From positions 1-11,137 of the forward strand of contig DUES01000068.1 in NCBI GenBank assembly GCA_011192055.1: 11,137 nt of DNA, given 5' to 3'. Below, piece by piece: positions 6,752-11,137 of the stretch. This DNA is from Dehalococcoidia bacterium (lineage in GTDB: Bacteria > Chloroflexota > Dehalococcoidia > Dehalococcoidales > Fen-1064). Position 1 is the first letter of the stretch, and every line of letters begins with the position of its first letter. The translations under genes were made by a program, and so were the position numbers. The notes under the pieces were generated by a model. It was not told where the DNA came from and did no database searches. It saw only the letters and a program-made list of their open reading frames with translations.

Positions 6752-8356
6752 ATGTCTCCACAGTATCTAACTCCGGGCGTATACGTTGAAGAGGTTGACA
6801 AGGGCTCTAAACCGATAGAAGGTGTAGCTACGTCCATTGCTGCATTTGTCGGTTTTACCGGAACCGGCCCGGTCAACTACCCAACATTCATTGTCAATTG
6901 GAGCCAGTTCGTTGACCAGTTCGGGGGCTTCATTCTGGGGCGTGACCTGGCACATGCCGGAGTCAGGAGTTACCTGGCCAATGCCGTATACGGGTATTTC
7001 AATAACGGTGGCGGTATGTGTTATATATCAAGCGTTGGGAATCTTTCCTCAAAACTTCAGGTAATTCTAAACGACGGGTCCGGGAAATCTCTTCTCGTGG
7101 TGAGTGCAATAGACTCGTCCAGAGAGAACATCACCGTCGAAGTGAGTAAGGGTGGACCAAATCTTTTCAATCTTACCATTCGCTGGAACCGCATAGAAGA
7201 AGTCTTTGAAGGTCTTTCTCTGGACAGCGATTCTGACCAGTATGTTGTAAATGTCGTCGATGCAGAATCTGCTCTGGTGCGTGTTACGGTTGTTGAAGCA
7301 GAAGCGGAACAGGCTACCTCTGAGAGTGAAGCACCCGAGGGGAAGGAAGAAACCAACAAACCTGCTGCACGGCCAAGGGCACCCCAGGTCCGGCTGCCGG
7401 CAGATGGCATCTATCCGCTTGAAGTAGACTACTCCGAGGTTGATGCCAATCTCCTGCAGATTAACGCATCTCTGCTCAAAGGAAGCGCGGCATCCCGCTC
7501 GGGAATCGCCGGGCTCGAACTTGCTGATGATGCAACCATGGTAATGTGTCCCGACGTAATGGGATTGCTTGAATCAGGGAAACTCTCCCAGGTCGAGGCC
7601 ATTGATGTCCAGAAGTTCATGCTGAACCATTGCAGCAAAGCAAAAGGGAGGGTGGCAATTCTCGATTCACCACCAGGCCTTTCTCCTCAGCAGGTCAAGG
7701 ACTGGAAAGACAAGACAGCGAATCTCGATTCTGCTTATGGTGTGCTCTACTACCCCTGGATTAGAGTGATTAATCCACTGGGACGTGGTATTATCACCGT
7801 TCCCCCATCAGGCCACATAGCCGGAGTCTATGCCAGAGTAGATGGTCAGCGCGGGGTACACAAAGCCCCCGCAAATGAAATAGTTCAAGGTGCGGTAGGT
7901 CCTGACATGCAGGTCACCAAGAATGAACAGGCCATCCTCAATCCTATCGGCATCAATTGTATCCGTGCTTTCCCTGGTCGCGGGATAAGAGTCTGGGGTG
8001 CGCGGACCATCTCCAGTGATCCTTCCTGGCGTTACATCAATGTCCGGCGGCTCTTTAACTTTGTAGAGAAGTCTATTGACGGAGGTACCCAGTGGACGGT
8101 TTTCGAACCCAACGACCAGGCCCTATGGTCTGCTATTCGTCGTGATGCCACGGCTTTTCTCAAACGTGTCTGGATGGATGGAGCGCTCCTTGGTACCACT
8201 CCGGACCAGGCTTTCTATGTTAAATGTGACGAAGAACTCAATCCGTCGGAGATACGTGACGCCGGACAAGTGATTATTGAGATTGGTATTGCACCTGTCA
8301 AACCGGCTGAATTTGTCGTCTTCCGCATCAGCCAGTGGGCTGGCCTGACTCCATAA
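6752..8356 (+). CDS. Contractile tail sheath protein
   Basis: The outer contractile cylinder subunit, 534 residues. The N terminus (MSPQYLTPGVYVEEVDKGSKPIEGVATSIAAFVGFTG in two adjoining blocks) and C terminus (DQALWSAIRRDATAFLKRVW, GALLGTTPDQAFYVKCD, GQVIIEIGIAPVKPAEFVVFRI) are hallmarks of phage and eCIS sheaths; the latter is the part that clasps the tube and neighbouring subunits. Central blocks such as DVMGLLESGK and YYPWIRVINPLG with GRGIITVPPSGHIAGVYARVD are also typical. Residues about 182-216 form an acidic then proline-rich low-complexity linker inside the variable outer region. I chose the ATG at 6752, with GGAGGT 5 bases upstream, over an in-frame TTG at 6668 whose extra 28 residues are unlike any sheath. 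One sheath gene is seen here, whereas AFP has three. Confidence 0.95.
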   Translation: MSPQYLTPGVYVEEVDKGSKPIEGVATSIAAFVGFTGTGPVNYPTFIVNWSQFVDQFGGFILGRDLAHAGVRSYLANAVYGYFNNGGGMCYISSVGNLSSKLQVILNDGSGKSLLVVSAIDSSRENITVEVSKGGPNLFNLTIRWNRIEEVFEGLSLDSDSDQYVVNVVDAESALVRVTVVEAEAEQATSESEAPEGKEETNKPAARPRAPQVRLPADGIYPLEVDYSEVDANLLQINASLLKGSAASRSGIAGLELADDATMVMCPDVMGLLESGKLSQVEAIDVQKFMLNHCSKAKGRVAILDSPPGLSPQQVKDWKDKTANLDSAYGVLYYPWIRVINPLGRGIITVPPSGHIAGVYARVDGQRGVHKAPANEIVQGAVGPDMQVTKNEQAILNPIGINCIRAFPGRGIRVWGARTISSDPSWRYINVRRLFNFVEKSIDGGTQWTVFEPNDQALWSAIRRDATAFLKRVWMDGALLGTTPDQAFYVKCDEELNPSEIRDAGQVIIEIGIAPVKPAEFVVFRISQWAGLTP

Positions 8357-8394
8357 CCGGGATCAATTACAAACAAAGAACGAGGTGAATTGTC

Positions 8395-8835
8395 ATGGCA
8401 CGAATGGATCCACTGAATGCCACAATGTTCGCTCTCAGCATCCTCAAGGGAGGTCAGGGGACGTTCCGCGAGTGCAACGGGCTGGGGAGCGAAAGTGAAA
8501 TCATCGAACACAAGGCATCTACTTCGGACGGGAAAATTATAACCTACAAAATACCGGGCAACCTGAAATGGGAAACAGTTGTGCTCAAACGTGGCGTAAC
8601 CGATGACATGGCCATCTGGGACTGGCGCAAGAAGGTAGAAGAAGGTGATGTCACCGGGGCTCGTACCGATGTCACGATTACCCTTTACAATCAGGCCCAT
8701 GATGCAGTAGCGGAGTGGACGTTTGATAATGCATGGCCAGTTAAAGTGTCCGGGCCTTCGCTAAATGCAGGTGATAATAACCTGGCTGTCGAAGAACTGC
8801 ACCTTGCCCACGAAGGTATGAGACGGACGAAGTAA
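8395..8835 (+). CDS. Inner tube protein 1 (gp19 family)
   Basis: A 146-residue protein of the T4 gp19-like tail tube family, which stacks as hexameric rings to form the inner tube that is driven into the target. Visible family features: an N-terminal strand after MDPLNATMFALSI, the CNGLGSESEIIEHK block, the central NLKWETVVLKRGVTDDMAIWDW block, a strand VTITLYN, and the closing VEELHLAHEG motif. The ATG at 8395 has GAGGTGA 7 bases upstream. It follows the sheath stop by 38 bases, as expected for sheath-tube pairs that are made together in large amounts. Compared with tube 2 (9968-10396) it is much closer to the usual main tube subunit, judging from its place after the sheath. Confidence 0.94.
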   Translation: MARMDPLNATMFALSILKGGQGTFRECNGLGSESEIIEHKASTSDGKIITYKIPGNLKWETVVLKRGVTDDMAIWDWRKKVEEGDVTGARTDVTITLYNQAHDAVAEWTFDNAWPVKVSGPSLNAGDNNLAVEELHLAHEGMRRTK

Positions 8836-8856
8836 TAGCTGACCTGGGAGGACAGG

Positions 8857-9222
8857 ATGGCTCTACAGACTGAATTCCCCTTTACTTTACCAAAAGGATA
8901 TGTAGACGCTGAAGGGACACTGCACAAAGAAGGAATCATGCGCCTGGCCACTGCAGCAGACGAGATTTATCCACTCAAGGACATGCGGGTCAAGAGCAAT
9001 CAGGCTTACCTGGTGATTGTCCTGCTTTCACGGGTTATCACCAAGATAGGCACACTTCAGGACATCACACCTGCTGTTATTGAGGGAATCTTTTCCGCCG
9101 ACCTGTCATACCTGCAGGATTTCTACCGGCAGGTGAATGAAAATGGTACCAGTTGCCAGGTGGTGAATTGTCCGGAATGCTCACATAGTTTCGAGGTGGA
9201 TATGGCTGCCCCGGGGGGATAG
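8857..9222 (+). CDS. Tail assembly protein, 0-frame product (T4 baseplate-like family)
   Basis: A 121-residue protein of the kind annotated as phage tail assembly protein (T4 gp26-like baseplate family) after the tube gene in eCIS loci. It starts MALQTEFPFTLPKGYVDAEGTLHKEG, continues MRLATAADEIYPL and a helical core (NQAYLVIVLLSRVI, ITPAVIEGIFSADLSYLQDFY), and ends with a zinc-ribbon-like CPECSHSFEVD (C105, C108, H110), a single knuckle half. The ATG at 8857 has GGGAGG 5 bases upstream. The last two sense codons, GGG GGA, form a slippery site immediately before the TAG stop, and a DUF6760-like domain lies in the -1 frame directly beyond. I infer that this is the short product of a G/GT-like pair that helps assemble the tail. 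Confidence 0.85.
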   Translation: MALQTEFPFTLPKGYVDAEGTLHKEGIMRLATAADEIYPLKDMRVKSNQAYLVIVLLSRVITKIGTLQDITPAVIEGIFSADLSYLQDFYRQVNENGTSCQVVNCPECSHSFEVDMAAPGG

Positions 9223-9260
9223 CAGGCTACCCCCTCGACCAGCTCTACGAGGAGGTAGCC
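9193..9260 (+). promoter_or_regulatory. Programmed -1 ribosomal frameshift signal
   Basis: All standard parts occur in order. An SD-like GAGGTGG lies at 9193-9199. The heptamer G_GGG_GGA is at 9213-9219 in 0-frame phase, and the 0-frame stop TAG follows at once (9220-9222). After a 5-base spacer a stem forms between 9225-9237 and 9248-9260: 12 of 13 pairs are Watson-Crick, with one C-A mismatch and a 10-base loop (9238-9247). Both tRNAs can re-pair fully after slipping back one base. The downstream -1 frame has no ATG, GTG or TTG before its conserved domain. Confidence 0.75.
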
Positions 9261-9383
9261 TACATCGCCTACTATCTGCACTGGCCACTCGAAACAATCC
9301 TTAACCTGGAGCACGAAGAACGCCGCAAGTGGGTGCAGCAAGTCGCTGAAATAAACCGCAAGCTCACTGAAGCCGAACAATGA
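9219..9383 (+). CDS. DUF6760-like domain, read in the -1 frame
   Basis: From the base after the slippery run the -1 frame encodes 54 residues: IAGYPLDQLYEEVAYIAYY, then LHWPLETILNLEHEERRKWVQQVAEINRKL. The YPxDxLYEEVAxIAYxxHW start and LEHxERRxW centre match the short DUF6760 proteins found after the tail assembly gene in eCIS loci. The frame is closed upstream by TAG at 9186-9188 and contains no ATG, GTG or TTG between that stop and the domain. Translation therefore most likely comes from -1 frameshifting of the preceding gene, which would give a 175-residue fusion (121 plus 54). Other possibilities are a non-standard ATA start or a sequencing error in the six-G run. The stop is TGA at 9381-9383. 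Confidence 0.85.
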   Translation: MAGYPLDQLYEEVAYIAYYLHWPLETILNLEHEERRKWVQQVAEINRKLTEAEQ

Positions 9384-9523
9384 TTCTGCTAAAGGTGAGA
9401 GTGGAACGGGGGAACAACAATTTTGTTCCCTTTGTGGACGGGTCTTATATATGCCGGATACTCACTGGGAAAAAGTGAGGGAAGAAAACAGTTGCTGTTG
9501 AATACTGATACAGGAAGCCACTG
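9384..9523. other. Intergenic region with two consecutive hairpins
   Basis: Besides the terminator-like hairpin at 9410-9430, a second hairpin, CTCACT (9461-9466), loop GGGAAAA, AGTGAG (9474-9479), lies in this 140-base gap. I find no convincing gene; the only frame with an ATG (9451) is 16 codons long. Confidence 0.45.
9410..9433 (+). terminator. Possible intrinsic terminator or attenuating hairpin
   Basis: GGGAACAA (9410-9417) pairs perfectly with TTGTTCCC (9423-9430) around the loop CAATT, and three T residues follow. The T-run is short and half of the stem is A/T, so termination would be partial at best. It lies 26 bases after the DUF6760-like stop and could lower expression of the genes downstream relative to tube 1 and the assembly proteins. 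Confidence 0.4.
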
Positions 9524-9955
9524 ATGACTGATAAAAGAGGGCTGATAATCCACGATACCGACCAGGCAGACTATATTGCCGACAGACTGACATCCCGGTC
9601 AAACCGATCGGTTCACGCTATCTTTCGGATGGGAAAGCATGTGGTTTCGCGTGAAACAGTTAATCATGAGAACCAGGAATTGATACTGGCACCACCTCCG
9701 GCAACAATACACCGGTACAGAGTTGCCTCGGGCATGCCATCAACCACGGGAACTGATATTACCCAATCATTGTTGAAGCAACCCGAGATACTGGCCGGAG
9801 TTGTCGCAGATAACAAGCATCGGTCCAAACCGGACAACATCACACCTGCAGTATCTCCGGAGATAATTGCTGGCATGGTGTATCGAATGATGCACCGTGC
9901 CATTGTGCTTGACCTTGAGCGCAGACCGGGCTCAGGCAGGCCGAGATTCAGATAG
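9524..9955 (+). CDS. Unknown eCIS-cluster protein
   Basis: A 143-residue protein that I do not recognise with confidence. Residues about 1-25 are polar (TDKRGLIIHDTDQADYIADRL), the middle is rich in Pro, Thr, Ser and charged residues and probably disordered, and residues about 110-134 form a predicted helix (SPEIIAGMVYRMMHRAIVLDLERR) followed by a basic tail, RPGSGRPRFR. A C-terminal VYR-x-hydrophobic-x-R...LxLERR helix is something I recall from small proteins located between DUF6760 and a second tube gene in other eCIS loci, which would make this a particle-associated component, but that is memory rather than proof. The ATG at 9524 has AGGAAG about 9 bases upstream. The stop codon overlaps the ribosome site of tube 2, so the two are co-translated neighbours. 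No signal peptide or membrane segment is visible. Confidence 0.75.
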   Translation: MTDKRGLIIHDTDQADYIADRLTSRSNRSVHAIFRMGKHVVSRETVNHENQELILAPPPATIHRYRVASGMPSTTGTDITQSLLKQPEILAGVVADNKHRSKPDNITPAVSPEIIAGMVYRMMHRAIVLDLERRPGSGRPRFR

Positions 9956-9967
9956 GAGTGCAAGAAC

Positions 9968-10396
9968 ATGTTGCTTGGGGAGCGTATTGACCCACTTTCG
10001 ACACGTAGGTTCTATATCGAGATTAGTAATATCGCTGCTGCGGTATTTAGTGAGGTTAACGGACTGGACGCCGAAGTAGAGGTCAAGGAATATGCAGAAG
10101 GTGGGCAGAATGGCTTTGTCCACAAGCTGCCCGGACGAATGAAATTCACAAATGTCACGTTGAAGCGCGGTATGACGAATTCGCTGGACTTCTGGAACTG
10201 GTTCGATTCAGCCCGTGCCGGAAAGGTTGAACGAAAGCAAATCGGAATCGTTTTGTTCGACGAATCGGGAAGTGAAAAAAGACGCTGGACGCTGGAAAGA
10301 GCCTACCCTGTTAAATGGATAGGTCCCAGTCTCAAGACCGAGGACAACTCCGTGGTTATTGAAAGCCTGGAACTGACCCACGAGGGCTTGAGTTAA
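9968..10396 (+). CDS. Inner tube protein 2 (gp19 family)
   Basis: A 142-residue second member of the gp19 tube family. It shows the family plan: an N-terminal segment MLLGERIDPLSTRRFYIEIS, the VNGLDAEVEVKEYAEGG block, the central MKFTNVTLKRGMTNSLDFWNW block, strand IGIVLFDE, and the closing IESLELTHEG motif shared with tube 1. In AFP and PVC a second tube-like protein (Afp5/Pvc5) joins the main tube to the baseplate; by family and position I infer that role here. The ATG at 9968 has AGGAG (9954-9958) 9 bases upstream, overlapping the previous stop codon. The sequence is clearly diverged from tube 1, so this is an old specialised paralogue and not a recent duplication. Confidence 0.92.
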   Translation: MLLGERIDPLSTRRFYIEISNIAAAVFSEVNGLDAEVEVKEYAEGGQNGFVHKLPGRMKFTNVTLKRGMTNSLDFWNWFDSARAGKVERKQIGIVLFDESGSEKRRWTLERAYPVKWIGPSLKTEDNSVVIESLELTHEGLS

Positions 10397-10403
10397 ACGG
10401 ACA

Positions 10404-11137
10404 ATGAAAAAGAAAGACAGTCAATCAGTAGTCAGCAGTAAACAACAAACCACCAAGCCTAGCTTCAGTGAGCGTATTTCATATCATCAGAGTTTTTCAG
10501 AATCGCTCAAGAGCCACTTGATGGCAGTAAGACCGCCAACAGGTTTGAGCAGGCAGCTATCATCAAGAAGGCAATGGAGCGAACGGCTTTTCCGGCTTCT
10601 CAACGGGCTTTCCCGGAAGATAAAGGAATCCTTCCGACCTGATGTTCTTTTCCGCCACCCCTTGGATATGATACTGCTGAAACCATTCACCCGGTCAACG
10701 AAAGGGCTCTATGGTCGAGTGTATCTTCCCGTAAACTCAACTGTTCAGGATTCCAGCAGTACCGGTCATCAAGCACAGGAAGGTCAGGGGTATGAGGCAG
10801 CAAACATCAATTATTCAACCGTCTTGCCGGAAGCAATACAGCGTAACGTAATTCCTGATATCACAGACCACATGAAGTATAGTCATGCAGCAGAAGAATA
10901 TATGCCAGCCGGTGAAACACCTGGTATATCAGGGATATCTCACCCAATATCTGCCCACTACGACCGGCTGCATCAAACTCTGCAACAAGTTACACCTGCC
11001 AGGATACTGCAGAGTAAAGCGTCTGTTATCTCTCATGGTAACCTGGCAGAGGTGAAGAAGCCGGGAAGCCCCGACCCGCTATCATTGGATGCAGAATCCG
11101 ATGGTATGACTATTGCTGCCCAACCGCCCGGTCTGTC
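10404..11137 (+). CDS. Unknown low-complexity eCIS-cluster protein, 3' end outside window
   Basis: An open frame of at least 244 codons runs from the ATG at 10404 through the right edge with no stop. The start is 8 bases after the tube 2 stop and has no good ribosome site, so coupling is likely. Residues 1-25 are polar (KKKDSQSVVSSKQQTTK), residues about 30-90 are strongly basic with amphipathic character (LSRQLSSRRQWSERLFRLLNGLSRKIKESFRP, given here in overlapping parts), and the remainder is rich in Ser, Gln, Pro, His and Gly with no recognisable fold. It resembles in style the unknown protein at 9524-9955, which also has a long disordered middle. I do not recognise a family. A structural linker, a chaperone or a carried effector are all possible. 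The unbroken reading frame over 734 bases and its place in the operon support a real gene. Confidence 0.75.
   Translation, partial: MKKKDSQSVVSSKQQTTKPSFSERISYHQSFSESLKSHLMAVRPPTGLSRQLSSRRQWSERLFRLLNGLSRKIKESFRPDVLFRHPLDMILLKPFTRSTKGLYGRVYLPVNSTVQDSSSTGHQAQEGQGYEAANINYSTVLPEAIQRNVIPDITDHMKYSHAAEEYMPAGETPGISGISHPISAHYDRLHQTLQQVTPARILQSKASVISHGNLAEVKKPGSPDPLSLDAESDGMTIAAQPPGL

Noticed and set aside
8215..8700. 161-codon minus-strand frame
   Set aside because: It is antisense to the sheath-tube junction, spans two conserved genes, and has no family resemblance or plausible ribosome site.
9451..9501. Sixteen-codon frame from the ATG at 9451
   Set aside because: Too short, no ribosome site, and it overlaps a hairpin.
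9664..9969. 101-codon minus-strand frame
   Set aside because: It mirrors the 9524-9955 gene, which has a ribosome site, operon context and proper spacing to tube 2; the reverse frame has none of these.
1..11137. CRISPR array, tRNA or rRNA genes
   Set aside because: No regularly spaced long repeats, cloverleaf-like segments or rRNA-like conserved blocks were seen in either direction.

Overview
The window holds most of the front end of an extracellular contractile injection system (eCIS, a phage-tail-like contractile particle) locus, with a decayed IS21-family insertion sequence upstream. All particle genes are on the + strand and run off the right edge. The mixture of a SARP/BTAD-type activator, a two-domain AAA+ ATPase, a DUF4255 cap protein with an added beta-sandwich domain, one long sheath gene and two gp19-type tube genes resembles eCIS loci of Chloroflexota or Actinomycetota-like bacteria. 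I favour an uncultured Chloroflexota, but no phylogenetic marker is present, so this is an inference. The IS region (about 226-1532) is visibly GC-richer than the rest.

Layout: 1-225, non-coding flank with short repeats and a perfect 12-bp-stem hairpin. 226-1532 (- strand), IS21 remnant: istB with an abnormal C terminus, and istA broken by a frameshift and a large internal deletion that joins the rest of istA in frame to istB. 1533-2156, no gene seen. 2157-3119, BTAD/SARP-like activator. 3120-3297, intergenic control region with an 11-bp-period direct repeat array. 3298-3534, small conserved-looking protein overlapping the ATPase gene. 3506-5710, AAA+ ATPase. 5720-6538, DUF4255/Pvc16-like cap. 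6752-8356, sheath. 8395-8835, tube 1. 8857-9222, tail assembly protein. 9219-9383, a DUF6760-like domain with no conventional start codon, apparently reached by -1 frameshifting. 9524-9955, unknown protein. 9968-10396, tube 2. 10404 to the right edge, unknown low-complexity protein, incomplete.

How the parts fit: the activator would bind the repeat array just downstream of its own gene and switch on the structural operon. Sheath and tube form the contractile cylinder, the DUF4255 protein caps and terminates it, and the AAA+ ATPase is a standard eCIS accessory for assembly or remodelling. The tail assembly protein and its frameshift product look like the eCIS counterpart of the phage G/GT tail assembly chaperones. 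Baseplate, spike and tape-measure genes are not in the window and presumably lie to the right.

The two signals most worth following are (1) a complete set of -1 programmed ribosomal frameshift elements at 9193-9260: an SD-like element, slippery heptamer G_GGG_GGA, 0-frame stop, 5-nt spacer and 13-bp stem-loop; and (2) the TCAC repeat array with exact 11-bp period at 3129-3172, matching the way SARP activators read DNA.
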